Notes under the pieces: generated by a model
What the model was told of the DNA's origin: nothing
The model's database searches: none
What the model saw: the letters and a program-made list of their open reading frames with translations, nothing else
From: Riptortus pedestris
Lineage: Eukaryota; Arthropoda; Insecta; Hemiptera; Alydidae
Assembly (NCBI GenBank): GCA_019009955.1
Contig: CM032230.1
Coordinates: forward strand, 124,958,501 to 125,022,500
DNA length: 64,000 bases
Direction: 5' to 3'
Shown: positions 37,660-48,431 of the stretch, piece after piece
Position numbering within the stretch: the first letter of the stretch is position 1
How the letters are laid out: each line of letters opens with the position of its first letter
Translations under genes and position numbers: made by a program

Positions 37660-38050
37660 CACACATATGAAGGGGGTTGTCACTAGATCAGTGTTAAAGC
37701 GTCCGATTTTAGGTCTCGGTGGTCAGCACTTTAATGGGTGACCGCAAAGTTAGTTCACCGGTTCACTGCCAGTGTGTGCTGATGTCGCAGCAATAATGAC
37801 GAGAGTCTAGTGAGTAAATCAGAATGACAGCATGGCAAAAGGCATTGCTACCAAGATAACTCTAGGACTAAGGAACTGGCCTTTGGTGATATGACTACTG
37901 TCCGCTTCCCGGATACTAACGACCGCCAGTCTATTGGAGACAACTTATTCTAGGTCCTGCTTGGTTAACAGGGGTTGCGCGCCTAGTTGATCAGTCGCTA
38001 CGTAAAAACTCTGATCGTGAATCACTCAAGTTTAACTCGGGAGCGGCTTC
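37660..38050 (+). mobile_element. Possible SINE with 5S rRNA-like segment
   Basis: GGTCAGCACTTTAATGGGTG followed by ACCGC resembles the 3' part of 5S rRNA (the ..TTAGTACT..GATGGGTGACCGC.. region) by memory. It follows an A-box-like word, GTGTTAAAGCGTCCGA. The remaining 250 bp is G+C-richer with no frame. This may be a 5S- or tRNA-headed SINE. It is not a functional 5S gene, because the 5' half is absent. Confidence 0.3.
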
Positions 38051-39340
38051 AGATCAGGATAAGGTTCTATAATGCCAATCGAATATATATGAATACACAT
38101 ACTCTTTTATTTTGTCATTTACGAATTGGGGATGGATGGACATTTGTAGAAATTTATCAAAAATCGCGCCACTAATAATGAAAATGAATAATTAATTAAA
38201 TGAATATGAAGGACTGATAAAATGGTGATGATTGTTATCTCAATAATGCCAAAATTTGGATTTTTCTTAGACCTCTCTATTTTCTTAATTCATTTCTTCC
38301 CAACGATCTCTCCGCCTTTATTAAGAGTTAGATAGCTCTCAACGATGCACTGTTTCAATATTTAAATGAAGATGAAAATTGATTTCAACGTTGTCCTGAG
38401 TTGTGGTTATAATTTATTTCGAAAGAGCACTTGAAATATTCATTTGTCTCGGGCCCTCTTGTACCTGCGTGAAGGGCATTGTTTTAAAAAATTAAAATAA
38501 TTAACATCCATATAAATATGGAAGTAGATGGTCTGGTCTAAGGGAGTATAGGAGTCACGAGTGAGCAACTCAAAATGAACGGCCCTTCAGAGAGGAAAAA
38601 GTATGGGTCATTAATAATTCATCAGTACGGTAGGGCCCGTGGGAGAGAGAGGGATCTCTATGTTTACTTTGTTTGTTAACAGAGGTTCAAGCTCATAAGC
38701 TCCGGCCTACCGCCTCCTCCAGTCTTCTTTTTTATAAGCCGACATTTTTTTATTTCTCAATAAATACCCCTGACATGAGCTTGTTGATGTAAAGGTAATC
38801 CTCTTGTGAAGGTGCAATGTTTGTATTACCGAAAACAATGGTTATGCTTGCCGAGGTATATTCTATTCAGAATTGAGAGGGTGAATGGATTGCTTTTATT
38901 TATTTTCTTTTTTATTATTTAAAATAAATTAATTAATTTTCAAGTTAAACTACTTTTTTTTCTGTAGTTACTTTAACCTTTTAATCTATGTTGACATTTA
39001 TTATCAATCATTATTGTATCCTAGCAACGGGTATTGTTTTAAAAAACATATGTTATTATAGAAAGTTTTCACACAAGAGGTTATGATCATCAAAAAAAAT
39101 GTGTTGTGTTATAACAATTTGTTTTCTCCAATAAGTCTTAAAAAAGAGGTATTTCTGTTATTAAAAAGAATAATTTGCTGGAGGCTACATTACCGAGTGT
39201 AATTGTAAGAGAAATAACTCTTCTTTAGCTTGGAGAACACAAATTTATTTGATAAAACACAAAACATTCTTTTAGATGATCATAACCTCTTCTGAAAAAT
39301 TCCGGAAATACTGTCTTTTTAGACTAACGAAATATTGGTA
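38050..39340. other. BAMBI intron, unrecognised, with a G+C-richer patch
   Basis: A repeat-free G+C-richer patch lies at 38450-38740. A weak HINE-like fragment may lie at 38085-38175. Nothing else was recognised. Confidence 0.3.
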
Positions 39341-39345
39341 ATTAT

Positions 39346-39521
39346 GTTATTAATATTATTTATTAACGTTCATTTTTTCCTTCTTTGGCGAATATTATGT
39401 GGTTTTCTACAGGTTACAACGCTAGGGTTGGTCTAAGGATTTTATTTAATGAGTTCGTCACTAAATAAATTCCTATTGACCAGATTCTACGTTTACCATT
39501 TGAGATTAAAGACAACGCTCT
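39346..39521 (-). mobile_element. SINE, worn copy
   Basis: The reversed SINE order is clear: TTAACGTTCATTTTTTCC, TTCTACAGGTTACAACG, AAGGATTTTATTTAATGAGT and AATTCCTATTGACCAG, then the tRNA-like head remnant AACGCTCTAACTCAC. Confidence 0.65.
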
Positions 39522-39635
39522 AACTCACAAAAAAAATCATGATATCATCTGTAAATCATTATTTTTATAACCATAAACATTAGGTCATTATGAGGACGTG
39601 GTGGCACGTGTTTTAAGGCGTCCGCATTAAAAAAT

Positions 39636-39727
39636 GTTTTTTTATTAATATCCTCTTTATCGATATTTTCTACAGGTTGCCGCCCTTTTCTAGCCAGGGT
39701 GGGATTAAGGATTTTATTTAATTAGTT
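39636..39727 (-). mobile_element. SINE fragment
   Basis: TTCTACAGGTTGCCGCCCTT, TAGCCAGGGTGGGATTAAGG and ATTTTATTTAATTAGTTC match the reversed body and tail; the head is missing. Confidence 0.65.
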
Positions 39728-39729
39728 CA

Positions 39730-41060
39730 AGACAAGGAAAGACTATAATGGTTTAGTGGACTGAGTGGGGTGAAATAAATAGTTCTGTGCACTTTTCAAG
39801 TTGTATATTAAAAACAATAAAAACTCATTGGCATAAAATATTTACAGGTAACAAGTCTAGTAGTTTCACTATTCACTATGGACCAGTTTGAATAGCCCCA
39901 AATCGGTCACAGTTAGCACGAGACACTCGATATTTTCTTTCGCATATCTAACTTTGCACTCGCAATCCTGTTCACTATTTTTTCTGACTCAAAATATTTT
40001 AAAACCCTCATGAATTTTTTATAACACTTGGTTAACAAATATGATAGCAATCGACTCACGAGTACGTGCGGCGCCGCTACAATGGTATAAGGGAAACTAA
40101 CATTGGAATGGCCCGTAGATTAAACAGATTTTTCATTTGTTATTAATGAATGCAATGTTTCTGAAAAACCTTTTTTTATTTATATAGAAAATTTTCTGAT
40201 CCGAGTATTTGTTTTGAGGTTTCTTCGCCTACTAATAGTGTTCTCTCTCAAGAGTGGTGCTATTGCTCTAATACATCCGGTTATTATTGGTTTTAAGTTA
40301 TACAAATCGGCTGATTGGTGCGAGTTAACAGGGTTTTTTTTTCGAGGCAGGCTGGGGTTAAACAATTTGTTTAAAGAGTCAAATATTAAAAAATAATATG
40401 ATATGCTGATAGTGGCTAATGCGAATCCTTAGATCAGGCAGGCTACCAGAGGGCTACTGTGGTCTTGAGTGAAATTCCGTCCACTCATACCTTTATTGTT
40501 GGTTAGCCCCATGCAACGGGAAACCTCTGTATGTAACCCTGTTGTAAGCTGCGGATACATCAAATAAAGGCCTTGCTCATCCAGGAACCAAACGTCAAAC
40601 TCAAAATTAACCGAGGGTTACAAGATGGAGCTCTCTAAATATTTTATAAGCAACTAAATTTTTAAAAAAACATCATTTTCAGTATTGTAGAATACAATTA
40701 CTACGATTGGTGTGGAACCAAAGCCATTATTATTGCTATTAGGGGAAGTATAAAACAAAGTACAAAACTACGTTAAAGGAACGTTTATGCCAGTCTCAAG
40801 AGTAGGACCGGTTATTACTGCGCAGACGCAATAAACCTTCCTCGGCCTTTTACTACCTTTACTTAAGAATCATTAGTTGCTCCCTCGACTTGGCATTAGC
40901 AAACATAAAAATTTATTAATGACAGTTAGTTTGCAATTTCATTTAAATGCATTCCCCCAGGAAATCTCCCGCTGATTAGGGTATAAAGTAAATACCTAAG
41001 ACTATAATTGCTTCCTCCCCGAGCTCCTAAAACGTTTGGTGTGTTATCTCCTTTCTTTTA
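39730..41060. other. BAMBI intron, unrecognised
   Basis: No exon or known repeat was recognised. G+C-richer stretches at 40420-40600 and 40790-41030 are free of microsatellites. Confidence 0.35.
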
Positions 41061-41063
41061 AAA

Positions 41064-41483
41064 AGTCCGTCACGCAGGGACTGCGTTAACTAAGCAAATT
41101 TCTCACGTGCGTCACGTATTTGCATTTATATCAAAACGTAAAAGTGTAATGAGAACAATATTTCGTATTTATGATTCAAATAAAGTGCTTCATAATATAA
41201 CAGCTTATTTTTAATATAAAATGAGTAGGAGTGGGAGTTTACTAAAGGCCGAAAACTACAAAATGCATATATCTCGGTTAATATTAAAGGTAGTGAAAAA
41301 TCGTACATAGCAACATTTATAGAACATTACATCAGCAATAAGATTGGTTCTATACAATTCTATTCTATGCAACCGATGCATAATAACGGAGATATTAAAA
41401 ATTTTCAAAATTCCCCTCTGAACCCCCCCCCCCGGTCAGATTTCACCTATTAACGAACTTGATCGTTAAATCTGAAATCTGCT
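41064..41483 (-). mobile_element. HINE/DINE-1-like element, TA core deleted
   Basis: It begins AGTCCGTCACGCAGGGACTG and carries the reversed body (TTCATAATATAACAGCT, ATATCTCGGTTAATATT). It ends abruptly at AATCTGAAATCTGCT, where the palindrome is reduced to one arm. Confidence 0.75.
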
Positions 41484-41921
41484 AAACGTCCATTGCCCAG
41501 GGGATGTTCAATCTAAACGCTCCCACTGCTCAGTTTTCCACTTGCAAGTATAACACACAATTGTAAAGAACCCATGAGACAAGAAAGTAGGAATAACTCG
41601 CTTAATATTTGAATTAAGAACAACAATTGGGCCCGCTTTGACCAAATATCAAATATAATCTTTAGTGTTGACTGAAACGGTTAAATATCGAGTACACCCA
41701 CTGATCAAATCTCGAGACAAGAATGTAAAATCTTAATGCCATCATACAACGAAAGGTTTCTTGAAATCAGTAGTTAGAATTTAAGCTTAGATATAGTACA
41801 TGATATAACTGCTGATATAGAACTGAAGGCAGAAAACTAATAAAAATCCAAATATCTCAGTTAATATTCATAAAACAGAAAATATGTATATAACAACAAC
41901 ACGAACTTGATCTTTAGTTTT

Positions 41922-42240
41922 AGCAGATTTCCCTTAAGGGAAATCAGCTATTGAGGTCGTTCTCATGACGCTATTTTCGAAAATGTCTTCAAATCTCCAT
42001 CGATCCTAACCAGGAGATGACGAAAATGAGGTCTGTTCAAAATTATACATATATATTTGTCTGTTGACGCTCTAGCGGTTGCAATTTTTGTTCGATCTTT
42101 ACCAAACTCGATATATAGGCGTTTTATGTAAAAAGAAAGATCGAGTCCGTTAATGACTGACAAAATTGCGACCGCTAGAGACAAGTATATATGTATGTAT
42201 AGATATGTAAAACGATATTTAATTCCAATAGATATTTTAA
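41922..42240 (+). mobile_element. Rearranged HINE-like element next to a BAMBI splice acceptor
   Basis: A perfect 5' end (AGCAGATTTCCCTTAAGGGA) and body run to TTAATGACTGA near 42160. The sequence then flips to the reverse orientation (AAAATTGCGACCGCTAGAGA, short TA/GTAT tract). This inverted fusion ends within tens of bases of the acceptor of the BAMBI exon at 42262, leaving roughly 30-40 bp of apparently native intron. Confidence 0.7.
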
Positions 42241-42261
42241 CTGATTTTTCTTTACTTTCAG

Positions 42262-42448
42262 CTGTGCGCAGCCATTTGAGGATCGGTGAGGAAAACGAGA
42301 GGTTCGAGTACACGGACCAGGATGCAGTTTGGTTCAAAGCAGCAACTGTTGCTGTCCCCATCTGCGGTGCTCTCATTCTCCTCATACTCATTGTCCTAGC
42401 TCTCAAAATCCTCAGGACTGACCCTCAACCACTCCAGCCCAAGCTCAG
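42262..42448 (+). CDS. bambi: BAMBI homologue, transmembrane exon
   Basis: The exon follows ttctttactttcag and ends CTCAG|gtaaat. Its first two bases complete a codon begun in the previous exon (G+CT, alanine). It encodes a juxtamembrane stretch (HLRIGEENERFEYTDQDAVW) and then a single membrane helix (AATVAVPICGALILLILIVL), followed by a basic stop-transfer region (KILR). Family knowledge: vertebrate BAMBI has the same ELWFRAAVIAVPIAGG-type entry into its helix, matched here by VWFKAATVAVPICGA. The open frame continues upstream through transposon-derived intron, but the protein similarity and acceptor fix the exon start. Confidence 0.93.
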
Positions 42449-42538
42449 GTAAATTAAACATTTCATATGGGCATCTTTTAGCAAATAAGTTGAAGTTGAA
42501 AGTGTTAACTAGGATAGAACAGCTGATTTGCAGGTAAA

Positions 42539-43544
42539 AGTCCGTCATGCAGGGGCTGCGTAAACTTAGCAGATTTCTATCGTGAAGTTTAATAATAGAT
42601 AAACCTAAAAACTGCTAACACAACACCACAGTGTATATTAAGTGAATAAATGCAAACGGTAATAAGAAATATTTCCCCTCCCGGCGGGAAGCGTCTCAAA
42701 TGTAAACTATCAGGTCTGCCAACGGCTCACCGGAAAGAAAAACAATAACTGAATCATTTCTGAATATAATACGTTAATTTTATTGAAAACTATTTACATC
42801 TAGTACTGTAATTTATATTGAATCAGAATAATTCTTATCTCAATCAATCAAATTTTGATCTAGTACTGATCTGGGGGGGGGCACCAGAATATATTTGCAT
42901 GTATCTCGTATATTTATTGTTATTTATTTATTTATGTCCACTTTATGCTACTTTGGCTAATTGGAACGGGTTATTTACAGGGAACCACCCTTTTATAGAC
43001 AGGGTGAGACTAAGGAATCTATTTAATGAGTCCGTCACCAAATAAATTTCTACTACCCAGGGCGGGAATCGAACCCGCCATTCTAGGCTTACCATATGAG
43101 ATTAAGACAAGGTCAATCTCGTGTAATAGAGGTCGTATCTCTTATAATAAAGGTCTCTTGAAAACAATATTCGGTATTTAAGCTTCGAATAATGTGGTTT
43201 ATTATATAACATAGTATTGTTTATATAACATGAGTAGAAGTGGGGGTTTGCTGAAAACTGAAAAATGCAAATAAATCGGTTAATATTCAAGATAGAACAT
43301 AAATGTATACAACAATATTTATAGTACATTTTAATTGCAATGAAGTTCTATTCAATATTTCGATACGACCTATAATAACGGAGATATTTCGAATTTTCGA
43401 AAAACCACCTCTCTAGCCTCCCCCCCTTCCCATTCGTCCGATTTCAGCCATTAACAAACTTGATCTTTCTTTTTTCATAAAACGATTAAATATCGAGTTT
43501 GGTAACGATCAAACAAAAATTGCAACAACCTAGAGCGGTAACAG

Positions 43545-43573
<29 letters not shown>
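42539..43573 (-). mobile_element. HINE/DINE-1-like element, long subfamily, split by a SINE
   Basis: It begins AGTCCGTCATGCAGGGGCTG and shares its next 300 bp with the copy at 58133, including TGCAAACGGTAATAAGAAAT and TTAATTTTATTGAAAACTAT. A SINE interrupts it at 42911-43118. The body resumes and stops in a (TA)n tract at 43546-43573 without the palindromic end. It occupies most of the intron before the last BAMBI exon. Confidence 0.75.
42911..43118 (-). mobile_element. SINE nested in a HINE-like element
   Basis: The reversed SINE is well preserved: TTATGTCCACTTTATGCTAC, GGGTTATTTACAGGGAACC, GTCCGTCACCAAATAAATTT and the B-box GGGAATCGAACCCGCC. The similar words ATCTCGTA on the left and ATCTCGTG on the right may be a target duplication. 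The 5' head is incomplete. Confidence 0.8.
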
Positions 43574-43575
<2 letters not shown>

Positions 43576-43665
43576 AAAGGTTAACACCTATACTAGGTTT
43601 TAAATGTTTATTCCAGAGCTAGGGTCCAGCCTCATCATCAGCGCTCTTTCAAAATAATGACATAC
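43574..43665 (-). repeat. Short repeat fragment with hammerhead-like words
   Basis: On the minus strand it reads GCGCTGATGATGAGGCTGG then CTGGAATAAACATTTAAAAC. The CTGATGA..GAA..AAC arrangement recalls the hammerhead ribozyme core found in Penelope-like elements, but the required GAAAC is not intact. Called only as a repeat-like fragment. Confidence 0.3.
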
Positions 43666-43799
43666 AAAATAGAAAAATATCGAGTCAAAGAGTGTTAAAA
43701 CAATAACATACACTTGATCTACAATAACAGAATATTCTCTAGAAGGAAATTGATTAATAATAGTAACAACATCATATCTAACAGAGAGGTTATTTTCAG

Positions 43800-44094
43800 G
43801 GTTGGCCCCAGCAGCCGAGGAATGATGGGAGGTAACAACCCTCACATAGACACTGGAGCGAAGAAGCTGCCTCTCCTCTACCAGCACAATGACTGCACAA
43901 GCAGGGCTCAGGAGAAGAACGAAGCAAACGCCAAGCTGAACAGCCCTTCCAACCTGCTCGATCTTCATAAGTCTAGTCAGCGAGCTCCCTGCAATCTCTA
44001 CCAGCCTCTAATACCGAGCCCTCCACCTGTCGATGACAACATGTATAATAAAGCCTTTCTCATAGACTGGGGCTCAACTATAGCTCATTCTTAA
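43800..44094 (+). CDS. bambi: BAMBI homologue, cytoplasmic-tail exon and stop
   Basis: The last coding exon starts after tattttcag; its first base completes an arginine codon. It encodes a 98-residue cytoplasmic tail without a kinase domain, ending VDDNMYNKAFLIDWGSTIAH-S-stop (TAA at 44092-44094). The tail is rich in Asn, Ser and Pro (SPPPVDD). Absence of a kinase is what defines BAMBI as a pseudoreceptor. The hydrophobic-Trp-Gly motif near the end (LIDWG) recalls the LVHWG motif near the vertebrate C-terminus. The visible exons total about 255 residues, close to the 260 of vertebrate BAMBI with its signal peptide. Confidence 0.92.
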
Positions 44095-44478
44095 AATGAG
44101 TCAATTTATTTTATTTGTGTGTGTGTTGATATATTATTATTATATTTTATTGTTATGCGCAGTTCCTAAACCCAATCTAATCACTAAAGCAATTTTTATG
44201 TATTTCAAAAGTTATTGGAAAGTTTTTTTTTTAAATCTCAAAATATAGATGTTACTAAATTTTCTCTATTAGAACAGAAAACGGAGCATTTTCAGTATTT
44301 GTCAGATTTAATTTATCCAATTTACCCTCAAATTATTTTTTTTTTCTTGTTGGCTACATTTTTACTTTACATCATTATTAATATCCATATTGTATTACTG
44401 TTTTGGAACAAAGCAAGAATCTAGTCCTGCTCTGATATTAATCTTTGTGACAAGGAATGTAGCCATATATAACCGTTT

Positions 44479-44536
<58 letters not shown>
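44479..44536. repeat. (TA)n microsatellite in the probable BAMBI 3' UTR
   Basis: Close to 29 uninterrupted TA units. Unlike most TA tracts in this window it is not inside a recognisable HINE-like element. Confidence 0.95.
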
Positions 44537-44541
<5 letters not shown>

Positions 44542-45895
44542 CCATTTTTAGTTAATTGCCATATCATTTATTAAATTGCAAGTTGAAATAACAATAAATT
44601 TCCTTATTTCTTTTTTTACAAAAATTGAAGGTTTTTGATTCTCATTTTTTAATAGAGACGTTTTCATTAATGAAGGAAAGTGCCATTCTTGCTTGGTAGC
44701 CTAATGCAAAAGCCATCTAGAATTCAAGAATAATTTATAATGCAAACTCAAAACAAATGTATTTAGAAATACAAGAAAATGCTCCAAGAATTTTTTTTAG
44801 CAACCCTTATTCATTTGTTATTGTTATTGCATTAAACAGATATTCATAATAAATTTTAGTTATAGTTTTCAGTATAATATGTTGGCAAAATATTAATTTA
44901 TTGGGTTTTCTGGCATTATTATTTAGTAATAATGTCTATTTTAATAGGAATGCATTGAAGTGCCTATAACATGGGAAAGCAAATGAAGACTAGCTAGTCA
45001 TAATTTTTAATTTTATATTTTATATTATGGATTATATTATTCATTTTTAAATTCTGTACTTCTATCTCTCACATTTGTCTTCCACAATTGTTTGGAGTCG
45101 AACAGCATGATTGGGGTACACTATTGTGTTTTTATTTATAAATTGGCCTTGAAATTGAATCTGACATAACTACTAAGGATTTGTATTTCTTCTCATTGGA
45201 ATATTTATTTTTGTTATATAAAATATTTATTTATAATATTCAGTAATGACATTTCACGGGCTTAATGGACATGTTCAATTCTTTGAATCGTGACTATAAA
45301 GCATAACCATTATTTCTAATAATATCTACCCAGGCCATTTTTATATTACAATGATAATTTTAGTCCTTTTAACTTTATTTTTACCACATTGATTTAGTTA
45401 TGTTTCCCACCTTTAGTGATTTTAAGGAAATTATGAAAAATCTCATATTCCCTAAAATTAGTTTCTTTGCACTCTTATTACTTTCTTTTTTATACTTTTA
45501 AAACTCATATTGTAATTTAATGAATTCTTTCTTCTTTGTATATACGTGTACAAAAATTTTGTACAGTTTATTTTTGTATAATAAATGTATATAAGTGATT
45601 ATTTAAAAAGACTGTACTTATGTATATGTTACTATCTTTGTAATTATAATTAATCAAAAAGAATCTTTTATTTTGTGCCTGAAGCCTTTTCTAGGCAGTG
45701 TTATTAAATTTGATACTAGCCTTGAAACATTTAAACTTAAATAAGTTTGATAATATAGCTTACTGTTCATTTATGTCGCTATGTTTAAAATGAAAACTAA
45801 AAAAAAAAGTGTAATAATACTGATAAAAAAGGAAAGGCAAGTGATAGCACATGTATTGATACAATGATGTGCCAATGTTTATTATTATTGAATAT

Positions 45896-45901
45896 AATAA
45901 A
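45896..45901 (+). terminator. Probable distal polyadenylation signal of BAMBI
   Basis: AATAAA, the last of several downstream of the stop codon, with a T-rich element 20-30 bp further on. It precedes the transposon-filled interval before the convergent gene. Confidence 0.4.
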
Positions 45902-46133
45902 ATGTTATTTATAAAATTCTGTATTTTTTTATTTACCAGAACTCCATTGAACTATTTATTTTATTAGACTTCAATTTTTTCCCATTCTGCAGAGGCTTAA
46001 ATTTTAGCTAAGAGATACTACTTACAGAGGTGACTAGAAGACCTCAGCTATTAGTAGGGTCCTTACAATCTTTCTGTTGTTACTAAGAGTGACAGTACTA
46101 TATTCACTGAAGTTCATAAGGCAAAACAAAAAA

Positions 46134-46607
46134 AGTCCGTCACGCATGGGCTGTGTTAAATAAGCAGATTTCCCATGCCCATCACATATTTGCATTTATC
46201 TCAAAATGTAGAAGTTCAATGAGAACATTATTTGGTATTTAAGTTTCAAACAAAGTGCTTCTCATTGGTTCTATACAATTGTTTGATCCGATATATAATA
46301 ACTGAGATATTTAGAATTTTCCAAATTCTTCCCTTCTAAACCCCCTCCCACTAGTTTGATTTCAGCCACTAACAAACTTGACCTTAGTTTTGTATGAAAT
46401 GCTTGTATATCAAGTTTTGTTATGATCAATTAATAATTAAGACTGCTAGAGCAGTAACAGACAAGCGTGTGTGTGTGTGTGAATAATTTTGAATGGACCT
46501 CATTTTCGTCACCTCCTAGGTAGGATTGATAGACATTTGAGAAAAATTTTCAGAAATCGTATAATGAGTACGACCTCAATATCTGATTTCCCTTAAGGGA
46601 AATCTGC
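46134..46607 (-). mobile_element. HINE/DINE-1-like element with internal deletion and (GT)n core
   Basis: It begins AGTCCGTCACGCATGGGCTG and ends TTTCCCTTAAGGGAAATCTG, so both termini are intact, but part of the body is missing. The core microsatellite is (GT)n at 46467-46481 instead of TA. Confidence 0.8.
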
Positions 46608-46609
46608 AA

Positions 46610-47420
46610 ACATGAGGGTAGGAAATGGGAAATGAGTGCCGTCAGATCTATTTTAGAAAAGGTATATCAAGCAGGGCGCGCTCTAGCAATCTCTACTCGA
46701 TGTGCATTTTTCATGAGATGCATATTGCAATTATTAAAGTGGTATGGGGTGAAATAATATGAAAGACCAATTGTACTGCACATAGGTATATTTGTAGTCC
46801 TGCACAGGCAATAAATAACTTCAAGTATACAGAAAATAGAAATATGGACTTGGGATCATGCTGATATAAGTGCAGAGATGATGCCCATCAGTCGTCTCTT
46901 GACACGGGGGCACCATGTTGCTTCTCTTGGCTAAGATTATCAGTCACACATTTTAGTTATGCATTTCCAGTATTCTATATGAATATTGTTCCTTTTAAAG
47001 ATAAAAAACATTAACAGGTAAAAAAGAGCTGGAGCCAATGTTTCTACAGGAAATTTAAATACATCACTCTATTGTATGCTGCACACTTCTATATCATCTA
47101 TTCAATTAGGAGTAGGTAAAATTAGCTCCCCTTTCTACTTTCAGTATTTCCTTTTTTATTTGCCATTATTTTTATTGGTAAAAAACCATTTGGATATATT
47201 TATCAATATGAATATAGATTCTTATCAGGTATTGGCTTGTTTGAAGATGCACATGATCATATTTGATTCGATGGAATCATATAGTTCTATAACACCAATA
47301 TACACAAACAAATAATAATAATTAAGCATCTCATAGCTAATAAAAAAAAAATGCCCCATTTATATTTATGAAATTTCACTTATAGCCAAACAAAATTTTA
47401 TTTTGGGGCAAATTAAATTT
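46610..47420. other. Non-coding DNA between the two convergent genes
   Basis: No exon or known repeat was recognised; the plus-strand frame at 47076-47315 has no domain. Confidence 0.4.
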
Positions 47421-47421
47421 G

Positions 47422-47424
<3 letters not shown>

Positions 47425-47474
<50 letters not shown>
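47425..47474. repeat. (TA)n microsatellite
   Basis: Pure TA immediately upstream of the reverse-transcriptase remnant. Confidence 0.95.
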
Positions 47475-47479
<5 letters not shown>

Positions 47480-47489
47480 TTATGGTCAT

Positions 47490-48120
47490 GATTATGACTG
47501 GTATCTCACATGTCAGAATACAGATAAATGACGAAAATATTGAACATGTAACGCACTTTAAGTATATAGGATGTATGTTAAACCATATTGGGGCCCAAAA
47601 CTAAATATTAGATGTAGAATAGAGCTATCAAGAGCAACCTTCCTTGAACTCAGAAAATTCCTCACAAACAAGAATCTAAAATACAGAACACTCAAATGTT
47701 ATGTTTGGTTAGTTCTTTAGAATGATGTAGAGGCCTGCACATTTAAAGCACTCTATAAATAAATTGGAAGCAATCAAGATGTGGTGTCTGCGAAGAATGC
47801 TAAGATTATCCATGGGTAGGCCACATAAGAAATGAAGAAGTTCTTCGTAGAGCACCAACTTTAAGATGTAATATAATGTAGAAAAATATCCTACTTAGGA
47901 CATATTATGAGACAAGAATATTATGAATTCCAGCGCCTTATCCTGCAAGGTCGAAGGAGAGAGGAGGGGAATAGGAAGAAAGAAACTGTCATAGTTGCAA
48001 AATATTAAGACAATGACAACATTTTGAGGATCTCCTAAGAGCTGCAATTGACAGAAGAATTTGATGAGCACCTACATGGTGCAAGAATTTGTACGCCACT
48101 CTCAGAAAAAGTTCTTTATT
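47490..48120 (+). pseudogene. Non-LTR retrotransposon remnant, C-terminal part of reverse transcriptase ORF
   Basis: Conceptual fragments on the plus strand, with stops and frameshifts, follow the C-terminal region of insect non-LTR retrotransposon polymerases. They are INDENIEHVTHFKYIGCML, CRIELSRATFLELRKFL, LKCYVWLVL, then (shifted) EAIKMWCLRRMLRL, ILLRTYYETRIL-type and LRAAIDRRI. The order FKYLGC ... CRI..ARATF ... CYVW.VL ... W.LRRML is familiar from CR1/L2/RTE-type elements. No catalytic FADD segment is present, so this is a dead 5'-truncated copy, and the clade cannot be fixed. Confidence 0.7.
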
Positions 48121-48431
48121 CTTCAAAGTAATAATTAATTACATATTTAAACATTTTGCTTCCTTATTAGTCAAATTATTTTAATTCTTAAAACAAAATT
48201 CTTTTATCTCCAGCCATAATGGATTTGGGGTGAGGGCTGGTGGATCTGGAAACTGAGGTATGTGAATTCTGCTACGTCGTACTAGTATTCGTTCTCTTGA
48301 GTTGTGGAGTACTCAAATACTCAGCACTAGAAATGTAACTTTAATTGGCACAAATGTAAAACCCTGATGAACATTTATGTGGAAGTTCCAGCATTACTTT
48401 CACGTTCAATATTGCATTCTACAGCCTAAAA

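Larger units (their letters stand above)
44095..45920 (+). other. bambi: Probable BAMBI 3' UTR
   Basis: AT-rich sequence without exons follows the stop codon. Canonical AATAAA signals lie at 44593-44598, 45580-45585 and 45896-45901. The last is followed by a T-rich stretch at 45923-45930 and would give a UTR of about 1.8 kb. A (TA)n tract lies at 44479-44536. A 17-nt palindrome, GTACAAAAATTTTGTAC, lies at 45548-45564. Pumilio-type TGTATATA words occur near 45538 and 45586. The true end is not determined by sequence alone. Confidence 0.55.

Noticed and set aside
42153..42261. Open frame running into the BAMBI membrane exon from upstream (MTDKIATARDKYICMY...)
   Set aside because: The upstream part is translated HINE-like transposon sequence and intron. 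A good acceptor (ttctttactttcag) and the protein similarity place the exon start at 42262.
43070..43086. GGGAATCGAACCCGCC and similar words as tRNA genes
   Set aside because: These are B-box relics of the tRNA-derived SINE; no complete cloverleaf is present in any copy.
43600..43968. 122-codon minus-strand frame over the last BAMBI exon
   Set aside because: It is antisense to a well-supported coding exon and extends into repeat sequence; it has no domain of its own.
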